Source of the DNA: Leptospira sp. WS58.C1
GTDB taxonomy: Bacteria; Spirochaetota; Leptospiria; Leptospirales; Leptospiraceae
NCBI RefSeq assembly: GCF_040833995.1
Contig: NZ_CP162137.1
Span: 1,825,001 to 1,889,000 of the forward strand
Reading direction: 5' to 3'
Length of the DNA stretch: 64,000 bases
This document shows positions 56,892 through 64,000 of the stretch, piece by piece (position 1 is the stretch's first letter; every line of letters starts with the position of its first letter). Position numbers and translations under genes: made by a program. The notes below the pieces were generated by a model. The model was not told the origin of the DNA, made no database searches, and saw only the letters and a program-made list of their open reading frames with translations.

Positions 56892-56905
56892 CTGATAATT
56901 ATCAG
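56892..56905. promoter_or_regulatory. Perfect 14-bp palindrome between the DUF2892 gene and galE
   Basis: CTGATAATTATCAG lies in the 161-base divergent region, 53 bases before galE. The GATAATTATC core recalls half-sites of Fur-family boxes, but one palindrome is not enough to name the regulator. Confidence 0.4.
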
Positions 56906-56958
56906 GTATAAATTCCTTTTTACAATTTCGATCCATCTGAAATACATGTAAAAGATTT

Positions 56959-57930
56959 ATGAAAAAAATCCTGATCACCGGTGGAGCCGGATATATCGGC
57001 TCTCACATGAATAAATATCTCCACAAACTAGGCGTGGACACGGTTGTATTCGATAATCTTTCCAACGGTCATGAAAAAGCGGTCAAATGGGGAAAGTTTT
57101 TCAAGGGAGATCTATTAGAAAAGGCCGACCTGGATCGAGTATTTTCGGAACACGAGTTTGAAGCGGTCATTCATTTTGCCGCGCTTGCATACGTGGGAGA
57201 ATCGGTCACCGATCCTCAAAAATATTATATCAATAATGTTGTGGGAACTCTCCAACTATTGGAAGTAATGAAAAAATATGGTGTCAAATACTTCATATTT
57301 TCTTCTACATGCGCTACGTACGGAGCCGTGACAGAAGTTCCGATCTTGGAGACCACACCCCAAGATCCGATCAACCCATACGGACAATCCAAGTTGATGA
57401 TCGAAAAAATTTTGGCCGACTATTCGCGCGCGTACGATCTGAAATTTGTTGCTCTTCGCTATTTTAATGCTTCCGGCTCCGACTTGGATATCGGAGAAGA
57501 ACATGACCCGGAGACTCATCTTCTTCCGATCGTAATTGAAAAAGCATTAGGAAAAAGAGATTCTCTTACTGTGAACGGAAATGATTACGATACACAGGAC
57601 GGAACGGCGGTCCGAGATTATATCCATGTAATGGATTTAGCCCAGGCACATTATCTTGGTTTGGAATATCTAAAAAAAGGCGGGTTATCCGACTTTTTCA
57701 ATTTAGGGACCGGGCAAGGGTTTTCCATTTTGGAAATTATTAAAACAGTGGAAAAGATCTCGGGAATGCAGATCCCGTACAAGATCGGACCAAGAAGAGA
57801 AGGGGATCCTGCAAAATTGATCGCAGACAATACGAAAGCTAAAAAGGTTTTGGGTTGGGATCCTAAATTCGCGAAGATAGAGGATATAGTTTCGAGCGCC
57901 TGGGAATTTCACAAAAACCATTCTCATTAA
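56959..57930 (+). CDS. galE: UDP-glucose 4-epimerase
   Basis: 323-residue NAD+-dependent enzyme of the SDR family that interconverts UDP-glucose and UDP-galactose (or their GlcNAc forms). Visible features are the NAD motif GGAGYIGSH at the start, catalytic Ser-Thr in IFSSTCATYG, the Tyr-x-x-x-Lys catalytic pair in NPYGQSKLMIEK, and ALRYFNASGSD. Full length. It probably supplies activated sugars to envelope glycans. Ends at a symmetric hairpin shared with the opposing gene. Confidence 0.94.
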   Translation: MKKILITGGAGYIGSHMNKYLHKLGVDTVVFDNLSNGHEKAVKWGKFFKGDLLEKADLDRVFSEHEFEAVIHFAALAYVGESVTDPQKYYINNVVGTLQLLEVMKKYGVKYFIFSSTCATYGAVTEVPILETTPQDPINPYGQSKLMIEKILADYSRAYDLKFVALRYFNASGSDLDIGEEHDPETHLLPIVIEKALGKRDSLTVNGNDYDTQDGTAVRDYIHVMDLAQAHYLGLEYLKKGGLSDFFNLGTGQGFSILEIIKTVEKISGMQIPYKIGPRREGDPAKLIADNTKAKKVLGWDPKFAKIEDIVSSAWEFHKNHSH

Positions 57931-57966
57931 AAAGAAAAGGCTTCTTCTCCGTCGGGAGAAGAAGCC
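57929..57966. terminator. Perfect hairpin terminator between galE and the cytolysin-like gene
   Basis: A 12-bp stem (GGCTTCTTCTCC / GGAGAAGAAGCC) with a four-base loop. On the reverse strand it is followed by a T-rich run (TTTTCTTTTT), so it terminates the lipoprotein gene at 57988. In the forward direction the T-run is missing, but it also sits directly after galE and may block both transcripts. Confidence 0.85.
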
Positions 57967-57987
57967 GGAAAGATCGGTTAATAGTGA

Positions 57988-59640
57988 TTAAAATTCCGCC
58001 GTTTCGTTCTCTTCAATGACGGACCACGCACCCGTAATCTTATTCAATTTATATTTGTAAGTTAACTGTTTTCCACAGGTGCTTACACTTCTATTTAGAT
58101 TACGTGTTCTTAATACGGTTCCATTCAATTTCAGATCGAAATCCAACGCTGTCCCAAAACAATTCGAGTTATACAATTCCACTGTGAACTCATGTTCTGA
58201 ACCGACACTCATTGCATTATTCAGATTGATCTCAGGTCCCGTATAAATATCCGCCTCCGGATTTGTGGAGAAGAACTCCTGCCCATCCATTAGGAAACGG
58301 ACCTTATCATCCACTTTTCCGAGTTTTGCAGTGAATACCTGAGGATTTTCGGAATAAGTAGCTTCACAATCCCGTTGGTCATACACGGTTGTATAACTCA
58401 TTTTAGCAACAGATCTGTCCTTCAGATAGTTTAATGTATAAGCGATAGGAACTCCAGGGTTTGCAGCGGAATAATTTGCCGCTTCCGGATTCGCTAAGAA
58501 ATTACGGATTGCTTGGTACATACTTCCCGGAGTAGCGGAATCAGCCGCGCTGATCGGGGCAAGGGCCAGACCTGCATTCCCGCCTCTTACGAAATACGCG
58601 ATCCTAGTCCTGTCTAAGACCTGTTCATGAGTGACGGAAACTTCTCCACCGATCGGAGGAACGGGAGAAACCGCGGAAAGAATCCCAGGATCCCAAGCGA
58701 CTTCCAATGCGGTTTTGACTTGGAGTGCGGTATATTCGGATTCCAAAAGGAAATACACCACTCTTCCGTAAGATACTTTAGAAACATATAATGGAGGATT
58801 ATTTGCAGCGATCTGTCCTTCCGGATCTTGGAAATTCGCTCCGTCCTTAAATACGGAAGTAGAAAGTGTAGGATCTTCGAAGTTTACGTCGTAGAACTTC
58901 TGGGTAAACTTCATCAGTATATAATTCTTTTTACCCAGATTGTCGATCCCAAGGCTGACTTTTAGGCCCACATCGGAGAAACGTGCGTCCAATCCGAGAT
59001 TGAATAGTAAATGATTTTCGTTATACACCTGCTCTACACTGAAGGAAGCGTCCGCCGCAGTTCCGACAACATCCGTGGATAGAATATCTTGGATCCCTTG
59101 TTGTATATTAGAAGCACTTACTTGTGCTAATTCTTTAGAGTAGATCGCGTTCGGGCTAAGTTTCAGACCGGTAAGGAAAATTTTACCTCCGGATCTTGGG
59201 ATGGTAACCGGAGTATAACCTCCCGCTTCTAAAAATTTACCTTGTAATAAGGCCCCAGGGTAGATCACTTCGGAGCCTTGATTTAGAATGGCCCGATCCA
59301 CAAGGCTTCTCACCTCGGAGGCTCCCCACTTTGTGGTGGTGCAAGCGTAATGGCCTGTCTTTGATTCCGGAACAGGAATCCCTGCAGGGAAAGGAGTAAT
59401 CGCTTCCCTACTGGAAGAAGAAAGAGCCTGCCCATAGGAGGGTTCCGTATACAATTCGCCTGCATCCGCGATCTTAAGTGCTCCTGGACCGGTTTCTTCC
59501 ACTTGTTTGGAAGAGCCCGAGCCCGCTAAAAACCCAAACAAACCGCTTAAGTTAGATTGATTCGGGGAACAGCTCGCTAAGTAACCGGCAGTTAAAGCCA
59601 CTGCTACAGAAGGTTTGATCCAATTTTTCACTATCTTCAT
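57988..59640 (-). CDS. Cholesterol-dependent-cytolysin-like lipoprotein
   Basis: 550-residue protein with a signal sequence and lipobox ending YLASC (Cys24 likely lipidated). The mature part matches the thiol-activated cytolysin core: YPGALLQGKF (about residue 130); KFTQKFYDVNFEDP (about 240); NNPPLYVSKVSYGRVVYFLLE (about 275-300); the paired glycines of FVRGGNAG (about 350), at the position of the diglycine of pore-forming toxins; and PGVPIAYTLNYLKD (about 395). The last 130 residues differ: no Trp-rich undecapeptide (ECTGLAWEWWR type) was found and the only Trp there is near the end, so cholesterol recognition is probably lost or replaced. Pore formation is inferred. No partner gene is near. 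Confidence 0.85.
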   Translation of the reverse strand: MKIVKNWIKPSVAVALTAGYLASCSPNQSNLSGLFGFLAGSGSSKQVEETGPGALKIADAGELYTEPSYGQALSSSSREAITPFPAGIPVPESKTGHYACTTTKWGASEVRSLVDRAILNQGSEVIYPGALLQGKFLEAGGYTPVTIPRSGGKIFLTGLKLSPNAIYSKELAQVSASNIQQGIQDILSTDVVGTAADASFSVEQVYNENHLLFNLGLDARFSDVGLKVSLGIDNLGKKNYILMKFTQKFYDVNFEDPTLSTSVFKDGANFQDPEGQIAANNPPLYVSKVSYGRVVYFLLESEYTALQVKTALEVAWDPGILSAVSPVPPIGGEVSVTHEQVLDRTRIAYFVRGGNAGLALAPISAADSATPGSMYQAIRNFLANPEAANYSAANPGVPIAYTLNYLKDRSVAKMSYTTVYDQRDCEATYSENPQVFTAKLGKVDDKVRFLMDGQEFFSTNPEADIYTGPEINLNNAMSVGSEHEFTVELYNSNCFGTALDFDLKLNGTVLRTRNLNRSVSTCGKQLTYKYKLNKITGAWSVIEENETAEF

Positions 59641-59957
59641 TCTTTCAAAATACCTTGTATTCTATTTCAAACTCCCACAGATTTATCTGCCCAAATTTTT
59701 GTAGCAAGCGCTAAAATAAAATCATGAGATTTTTATTTATTATTAAATTATAATATATAAGAAGAATTAAGAACGATATGTAAGTCTTCTTGATATAAAG
59801 TAAGAGAAGGTTTAAAATATAAGTAGGATTTAAGTGCTTATTTTTAGGGGGATTTTTGAATGAAAAATTCGATTAAAGAGGAGTTAAGGAAAGAAGAATT
59901 CGGGAAGCTGCGGACCTTCGATCCGGGAGACAGAATAAGAAGATCCGCAGATATATA
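59641..59957. other. AT-rich 317-base region between fbp and the cytolysin-like gene
   Basis: Very AT-rich. On the reverse strand a weak promoter-like pair is seen for the cytolysin-like gene: TTGCTA (59702-59707) and TAAATC (59680-59685), 16 bases apart. A forward 56-codon frame starts ATG at 59860, with GGGGG eight bases before it, but ends inside fbp antisense, and its reality is doubtful. A forward hairpin with a T-run lies at 59908-59967. Nothing else recognisable. Confidence 0.5.
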
Positions 59958-59967
59958 TTATTTTTTT
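59908..59967 (+). terminator. Forward-facing hairpin plus T-run at the 3' end of fbp
   Basis: CTGCGGACCTTC and GAAGATCCGCAG form a 12-bp stem (one mismatch, a wobble pair on the reverse strand) followed on the forward strand, after an AT spacer, by TTTTTTT. There is no T-run on the reverse side, so it would end a forward transcript, for which no clear gene exists. Confidence 0.45.
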
Positions 59968-60980
59968 ATAAAGGTCAAAAAATGTTCCACTTCTTTTTTT
60001 GATCCTACTACGAATGTTGTCCTTTCGTGAAGTTCTTCCGGTTCCAGATCAAGGATCCTTTTACCTTCCACTGTCACAGCCATTCCGCCCGCTTGTTCGG
60101 CGATTAGTGCCATGGGTGCAACTTCGTATAAAAGTCTAAGCTTTCCTTTCGGATATTTGGAAGATTTGGTATCGTTCGGGTATAAGAAGATCCCACCTTT
60201 CAATAAGTTTCTATGGAAGTCGGCTACAAGCGAACCTATATAACGTAAAGATTGAGGTTTACGTCCCCCTTCGATGGACTTGATGTTTCGGATATAATTT
60301 TTCACTTCATCCGACCAGTAGTCGTAGTTCCCTTCATTGATGGAATAGATCCCTCCCGATTCGGGCATTTTCATTTCGGGATGAGAAAGAATAAATTCTC
60401 CACAGGATGGATCTAATGTAAATCCGGAGACTCCTTTTCCGACACAAAGTACAAGCATGGTAGAAGATCCGTAAACGATGTAACCTGCTGCTCTTTGTTT
60501 AGATCCTTTTTGTAAAAGATCTTCCTTAGTTCCCGGAGTTCCTTGGGGAGAAATTCTCAAATGAACCGAAAAAATAGTACCAATGGAAACGTTTGCATCA
60601 ATATTGGAAGAACCATCCAAGGGATCGATTGCGATCGTATATTTTCCGATCTTGTATCCCGTCGGGATAGTGATGATCTCTTCCTGTTCTTCGCTTCCCA
60701 TCACACATAAATGCCCGCAACGAGTGAGTGTATGCGTAAAGATCTTGTCCGCGTATTCGTCCAGTTTCATGACTGTTTCACCCTGGACATTGGTTTGGTC
60801 GGTGGAGCCCAGAATATTTTCCAAAAGACCGGCTTTTCGAACTTCTCTAGAAACAATTTTTGCGGCGTATACGAGATGGCTCATGAGTGCCGTAAAATCC
60901 CCTGTTGCTTGGGGAAGTTTGAGTTGTTCCTCGATTAAATATTGGGAAAGACTCATTAATTGGGTAGGGTGGGCGCTCAC
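59958..60980 (-). CDS. fbp: Fructose-1,6-bisphosphatase class I
   Basis: 340-residue gluconeogenic enzyme. The metal-binding loop IDPLDGSSNID is intact near residue 125, with IGTIFSVH after it, and the substrate region PKGKLRLLYEVAPMA near residue 283. The start is a GTG at 60980 because AAGGAG lies eight bases upstream of it; the ATG eight codons later has no ribosome site. Monocistronic, divergent from the 61098 gene. Confidence 0.94.
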   Translation of the reverse strand: MSAHPTQLMSLSQYLIEEQLKLPQATGDFTALMSHLVYAAKIVSREVRKAGLLENILGSTDQTNVQGETVMKLDEYADKIFTHTLTRCGHLCVMGSEEQEEIITIPTGYKIGKYTIAIDPLDGSSNIDANVSIGTIFSVHLRISPQGTPGTKEDLLQKGSKQRAAGYIVYGSSTMLVLCVGKGVSGFTLDPSCGEFILSHPEMKMPESGGIYSINEGNYDYWSDEVKNYIRNIKSIEGGRKPQSLRYIGSLVADFHRNLLKGGIFLYPNDTKSSKYPKGKLRLLYEVAPMALIAEQAGGMAVTVEGKRILDLEPEELHERTTFVVGSKKEVEHFLTFIKK

Positions 60981-60988
60981 GATGGGTT

Positions 60989-60994
60989 CTCCTT
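60989..60994 (-). promoter_or_regulatory. Ribosome-binding site deciding the GTG start of fbp
   Basis: AAGGAG on the reverse strand, eight bases before the GTG at 60980. The internal ATG at 60956 has no comparable site. Confidence 0.75.
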
Positions 60995-61097
60995 TTTGCT
61001 TTTTAGCTATACCGGATATAAAATCGCTCCTAAGCAGGTTGACAAGCCTGAAAAAATCGGTTTTTCGCAGGGTATCCGGTCGATATTTCTAAAAGAG

Positions 61098-61520
61098 ATG
61101 GAAACAACGAATCAAAGGCCGCCGATCCCGGATGTATTCGAAGAATTTACGAATCAGTTCTTACGAGACGTTAAAAATTCACTCAGCACGGAAATGGTGC
61201 TGACCCATTTTTATTTCCAGGACTTGTCCCAGTATTTCAAACTATTGGGAGAACAAAAATCGGGAGAAATTTTAGAAGAATTAAAATCTGTGATCCAAGC
61301 CCATCTTCGGCCGTATGATAAATTGTACGTTCTGAATTCCAGGTCTTTCTTAACCTTTTGTCCCGATTGTAGATTGGATATCGTAAAAAGTAGATTCGAC
61401 GAAGTTATCTTCCAAGTGAATCATCTCATCATAGACTATGAGATTAAATTTTTAGAATTCACAGAACCTTTGGATTCCTTCCAACCTGTTTACGAAAAAT
61501 TACTCAAAGCCCATTTCTAA
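61098..61520 (+). CDS. Hypothetical protein
   Basis: 140-residue soluble protein. Segments such as LRPYDKLYVLNSRSFLTFCP and SRFDEVIFQVNHLIIDYEIK loosely recall the strand-helix pattern of a GGDEF-type cyclase fold, but no GGDEF signature is present, so any relation would be to a degenerate, non-catalytic form (speculative). The start at 61098 (METTNQRPP) was chosen; the frame extends 46 codons further upstream over fbp's leader without support. Followed by repeat copy C. Confidence 0.6.
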   Translation: METTNQRPPIPDVFEEFTNQFLRDVKNSLSTEMVLTHFYFQDLSQYFKLLGEQKSGEILEELKSVIQAHLRPYDKLYVLNSRSFLTFCPDCRLDIVKSRFDEVIFQVNHLIIDYEIKFLEFTEPLDSFQPVYEKLLKAHF

Positions 61521-61536
61521 AATTTCCGTAAGGACC

Positions 61537-61624
61537 GTTTCGCACAGAGAACACTGAGTTCACGAAGAATTGTACGTATCAAATGTGTACCTAACTCGGT
61601 GCTCTCTGTGGGCTCCATGCGAAA
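61537..61624. repeat. Dispersed inverted repeat, copy C
   Basis: Arms at about 61537-61571 (GTTTCGCACAGAGAACACTG core) and 61593-61624 (GGTGCTCTCTGTGGGCTCC core) are imperfectly complementary. The left arm is close to the right arms of copies A and B. It lies 16 bases after a stop codon and between two genes in the same direction, unlike the other copies. Confidence 0.88.
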
Positions 61625-61704
61625 ATAAATTAAATCTCTCCTAAAAAAACTCTATCGAGAAAATGAACGGTTGTACCGTAAATGAAAACGTATGGGAGGA
61701 GAAG

Positions 61705-61920
61705 ATGAAAGACAGGGCAAAACGATTTAAGGATACCTTGGAACGTTATATCAACTACCGCGGAATAGATATCATTCTCACTCTAAAAGACGGAACCGTG
61801 ATCGAGCTGGATAAAAATAGAAAAATGAACGGTGACGTGGTGATCAAAAACGGCGACTTCGGAATAGAAGCAGAAATCGAGATTTCTTCCATCCAAAAAG
61901 CGGATTTTTTTGCAGCGTAA
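61705..61920 (+). CDS. Hypothetical small protein
   Basis: 71-residue charged protein, family not recognised: a basic helix (MKDRAKRFKDTLERYINYRG) then a small beta-rich part (DIILTLKDGTVIELDKNRKM, EIEISSIQKADFF). The ATG at 61705 has a GGAGGAG site at short spacing; an ATG 14 codons earlier lacks one. It lies after repeat copy C and before a membrane-protein gene. Confidence 0.6.
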   Translation: MKDRAKRFKDTLERYINYRGIDIILTLKDGTVIELDKNRKMNGDVVIKNGDFGIEAEIEISSIQKADFFAA

Positions 61921-61988
61921 ATCATTCTTTAGTTCTTGTCCGACCTAATTTTATAGACTACAATTTTTCCCTTCGAGCGGGAGGAATT

Positions 61989-62453
61989 ATGGAAGCGATA
62001 GGATTGATCTTCTTGGCCGGCTTTGTCGGAACCGTTTGTATGTCTCTTTCGATGTGGTCCATTCACTATGCAGGCTCCGTCAACGCGGATATGATCCGAG
62101 CCGTAGGAAGTTTTTTCACAAAGGATATGAATAGGGCCTTAGTCCCTGGGATAGTGACTCATATTCTCGTCGGGATCATATTTGCATTTCCCTATGCTTT
62201 CTTGATCAATCTAGCCCCTCATATTTTAATCGCTTCTATTGTAACAGGAGGGGCAGTGGGATTCTTCCATGGATATTTGGTAGGATTTCTTTTGGTGGTA
62301 TTAGTCGCGAGAAATCACCCATTAGAACAATTTAGAGAAGCAGGGATCAGTGTAGCTGCAGCTCACGTTTTCGGCCATTTGATTTATGGAGTTGGGCTTG
62401 GAGTCATACTTGGTTTATACGGATACGGTTGGACCTCCATTTTGGCCATATAA
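61989..62453 (+). CDS. Hypothetical membrane protein
   Basis: 154-residue inner-membrane protein with about four to five helices (for example FLAGFVGTVCMSLSMWSI, GIVTHILVGIIFAFPYAFL, AAAHVFGHLIYGVGLGVILG). It contains several His residues inside or beside helices (HYAG, HILVG, HGYLVG, HVFGHLIYG), which could bind metal or heme, but no family was recognised. A GGGAGG site lies five bases before the ATG. Stands alone before the rpsU group. Confidence 0.65.
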   Translation: MEAIGLIFLAGFVGTVCMSLSMWSIHYAGSVNADMIRAVGSFFTKDMNRALVPGIVTHILVGIIFAFPYAFLINLAPHILIASIVTGGAVGFFHGYLVGFLLVVLVARNHPLEQFREAGISVAAAHVFGHLIYGVGLGVILGLYGYGWTSILAI

Positions 62454-62504
62454 GGTCATTTCGTGGATTTCTAAGTTTCGGACCTGAAAATCGGCCAAAT
62501 GGCC

Positions 62505-62533
62505 TTGACTTCCCACCTAGTCAACAGAAATTA
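62505..62533 (+). promoter_or_regulatory. Promoter candidate for rpsU-yqeY-dnaG
   Basis: TTGACT (62505-62510) matches a -35 element well; 17 bases further is AAATTA, a poor -10. It is in the right place, about 120 bases before rpsU, to start the ribosomal protein-primase transcript. Confidence 0.35.
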
Positions 62534-62655
62534 GTAAATACGGGGACTTTTGTCCTCAGACTCCGGACCTCTGTTCTTGCAGTGGGTCGGTATCGTTTTT
62601 TTTGCGATATTGTTTATCCGGTCCTAAAACAATCCAAACAGGAGAAATCCACCGA

Positions 62656-62865
62656 ATGGTAGGAATCATTGTAAAGGAAGGCGAGTCCATCGAATCCGCT
62701 CTCAAACGTTTTAAGAGAGATTGTGCTAACGCCGGAATCATGAGCGAGATCAAAAGACGTGAATTCTACGAAAAGCCTAGTATCAAAAAGAAAAAGGCTT
62801 TAGAATCCGCAAAACGCAAATTAGAAAAGAAAAAACGTCTCTTCTCCCGCAAAGACCGCGGTTAA
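62656..62865 (+). CDS. rpsU: 30S ribosomal protein S21
   Basis: 69-residue basic ribosomal protein with the family's VKEGESIESALKRFKRDCANAG start, REFYEKPSIKKKKALESAKRK centre and Lys/Arg-rich end. The start is the ATG at 62656, since the 18 in-frame codons upstream lie in the leader. It heads the rpsU-yqeY-dnaG group, an arrangement seen in many bacteria. A short hairpin overlaps its stop codon. Confidence 0.96.
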   Translation: MVGIIVKEGESIESALKRFKRDCANAGIMSEIKRREFYEKPSIKKKKALESAKRKLEKKKRLFSRKDRG

Positions 62866-62876
62866 TCCTCGGTCTT
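62852..62876 (+). promoter_or_regulatory. Hairpin over the rpsU stop codon
   Basis: AAGACCG and CGGTCTT form a 7-bp stem with an 11-base loop that contains the rpsU stop. There is no T-run. In E. coli a partial terminator separates rpsU from dnaG; this hairpin could have a similar dampening role or affect mRNA processing (inference). Confidence 0.35.
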
Positions 62877-62903
62877 AGGTTCCTAAGAGATAGGGGAACG
62901 GGC

Positions 62904-63353
62904 ATGTCCCTGCAATTAAAAATAAATACCGACCTGAAAGAGGCTATGAAAGCAAAACAAGAGCCTCTTCTCTCCACCTTACGCCTACTCAAGGCCGATA
63001 TTCAATACGAGCTTACGAAAAACGGAGCCCAGGAATTAAGCGATGAGCAGATCATCGTCCTGATCAAACGTGGGTATGCAAAACGTACTGATGCAATCCA
63101 AATGTACGAAAAAGCGAATCGTACCGATCTTGCAGAAAAAGAAAAGGGTGAAGCTGAAATCTTAAAATCATATCTTCCGCCAGACGTACCCGAAGATCAA
63201 ATCATCGCCGCCGTAGAAAAATTTGTTATAGAACTCGGAGCATCCGGACCCAAAGACATAGGAAAGGTTATGGGAAAAGTAATGGCTGAGTTTAAAGGCG
63301 CGAACATAGACGGATCAAAGGTTTCTGCGATCGTAAAATCTAAACTTTCCTAA
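62904..63353 (+). CDS. yqeY: GatB/YqeY-domain protein
   Basis: 149-residue protein consisting of a YqeY domain, the tRNA-binding tail domain of GatB found alone: NTDLKEAMKAKQEPLLSTLRLL at the start, AEAEILKSYLPPD-like GEAEILKSYLPPDVP, and GPKDIGKVMGKVMAEFKG near the end. Thought to bind tRNA or act in amidotransferase functions; its role is not settled. It lies between rpsU and dnaG as in many genomes. Confidence 0.92.
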   Translation: MSLQLKINTDLKEAMKAKQEPLLSTLRLLKADIQYELTKNGAQELSDEQIIVLIKRGYAKRTDAIQMYEKANRTDLAEKEKGEAEILKSYLPPDVPEDQIIAAVEKFVIELGASGPKDIGKVMGKVMAEFKGANIDGSKVSAIVKSKLS

Positions 63354-63364
63354 GCTGGTATACT

Positions 63365-64000
63365 TTGCAGTTCCAAAGGGAATTTATCGACCGTATTCGT
63401 AGGGAAGTTCCCATCGAAAGTTATATCAGTCGATTTGTACCCTTACAAAAAAGAGGGAGAAACATGGTGGGTCTTTGTCCATTCCACCAAGAAAAATCTC
63501 CGTCTTTTAACGTTTCCGTAGATAAACAATTCTATCATTGTTTCGGATGTAAGGCCTCCGGAGATCTATTCCAATTCGTGATGAGTTACGAAAGAGTGGA
63601 TTTCCAAAGAGCGAAAGAAATCCTTTCCGAGTATGCAGGTATCCCGATCCAGGAAAAAGCGAAAGAAGAAGTAGAAAGAACCGAACTCCTTTATAAAGTA
63701 AATAAGAAGGCTCTACTTTTTTTTCAAGAAAATCTGCGGGGACCTCAAGGTCTTGCAGCAAGAGAATATTTAAATTCCAGAGGTCTCGGAGAAGAGATCC
63801 AAAAATCATTTCAACTCGGTTATGCTCCCGGCGGGTTTAATCATTTAACCGGAAAAGTTTTTAATTCAAAAGAAGAGATCAAGGCAGCTTTGGAAGTGGG
63901 CCTCATCCGCGAATCCGAAAAGGGAAAAGAACCTTATGATTTTTTTAGAGATCGGATCATGTTCCCTGTTTTCGATCTTTCCGGGAGAGTCATCGCATTT
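63365..64000 (+). CDS. dnaG: DNA primase (3'-truncated by the window edge)
   Basis: The open frame runs from a TTG at 63365 to the end of the window (212 codons). The N-terminal zinc-ribbon domain is clear (CPFHQEKSPSF...HCFGC, the CHC2 pattern), followed by the start of the catalytic domain (FFRDRIMFPVFDLSGRVIAF). It makes RNA primers at the replication fork. The TTG lies 11 bases after the yqeY stop and is the only suitable start; a poor ribosome site suggests coupling. The TOPRIM and C-terminal domains are off the window. Confidence 0.95.
   Translation, partial: MQFQREFIDRIRREVPIESYISRFVPLQKRGRNMVGLCPFHQEKSPSFNVSVDKQFYHCFGCKASGDLFQFVMSYERVDFQRAKEILSEYAGIPIQEKAKEEVERTELLYKVNKKALLFFQENLRGPQGLAAREYLNSRGLGEEIQKSFQLGYAPGGFNHLTGKVFNSKEEIKAALEVGLIRESEKGKEPYDFFRDRIMFPVFDLSGRVIAF

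Overview
The window most likely comes from a spirochaete, and Leptospira is the best fit (inference). The reasons are moderate-to-low GC, several lipoproteins whose lipobox is loose in the spirochaete manner (for example ending FISVSC, YFVRC, YFISC, YLASC), and a mosaic of complete biosynthetic, DNA-repair and envelope genes. No rRNA, tRNA, phage, insertion sequence or CRISPR array was recognised. Both ends cut genes: nth at the left, dnaG at the right.

Layout. 1-3308: nth, a hotdog thioesterase, a stand-alone GGQ release-factor-like protein and uvrC, all forward. 3359-8642: a compact three-gene envelope operon (lamin-tail-like lipoprotein, exported probable beta-barrel protein, phospholipase-D-like lipoprotein). 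8622-13033: envelope glycan genes (O-antigen-ligase-like protein, GT4, GT9, DUF4254-like protein). 13162-14916: cyclic-nucleotide-binding domain fused to patatin. 14917-20826 (reverse): nucleosidase, acyl-CoA synthetase, argC, recA with a clear terminator, and a membrane protein. 20893-26558: small protein, HIT protein, then the tight series TldD-TldE-MoxR-VWA. 26571-26826: an array of four ~66-bp tandem repeats. 26814-37742 (reverse): YceI, SprT-like, UvrD, FKBP, SpoIIE-type phosphatase, FadH-like reductase, leuA. 37842-47493: VOC protein, YhhQ, GH18 protein plus Sua5, SppA, uvrA, acyl-CoA-dehydrogenase-like protein. 47490-56797: CDF transporter, OmpA-like protein, MgtE, lipoprotein, MDR oxidoreductase, ABM protein, AraC regulator, P-type ATPase, DUF2892 protein. 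56959-60980: galE, a cholesterol-dependent-cytolysin-like lipoprotein, fbp. 61098-64000: small proteins and the rpsU-yqeY-dnaG cluster.

How the genes work together. DNA repair is strongly represented (nth, uvrC, uvrA, uvrD, recA) but scattered. Envelope construction is the second theme: glycosyltransferases, O-antigen ligase, OmpA-like protein, lipoproteins, SppA and a GH18 protein. Metal and ion transport forms a third group (CDF, MgtE, P-type ATPase).

Most notable: a lone lipoprotein with the core of a pore-forming cytolysin but no recognisable cholesterol-binding undecapeptide; the lamin-tail/barrel/PLD operon; and the TldD-TldE-MoxR-VWA operon. All nine convergent gene junctions fall into two classes: five have essentially no intergenic DNA, and four carry an inverted-repeat element or hairpin. 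Those elements include the tandem array and two copies of a dispersed inverted-repeat family, of which a third copy lies elsewhere.
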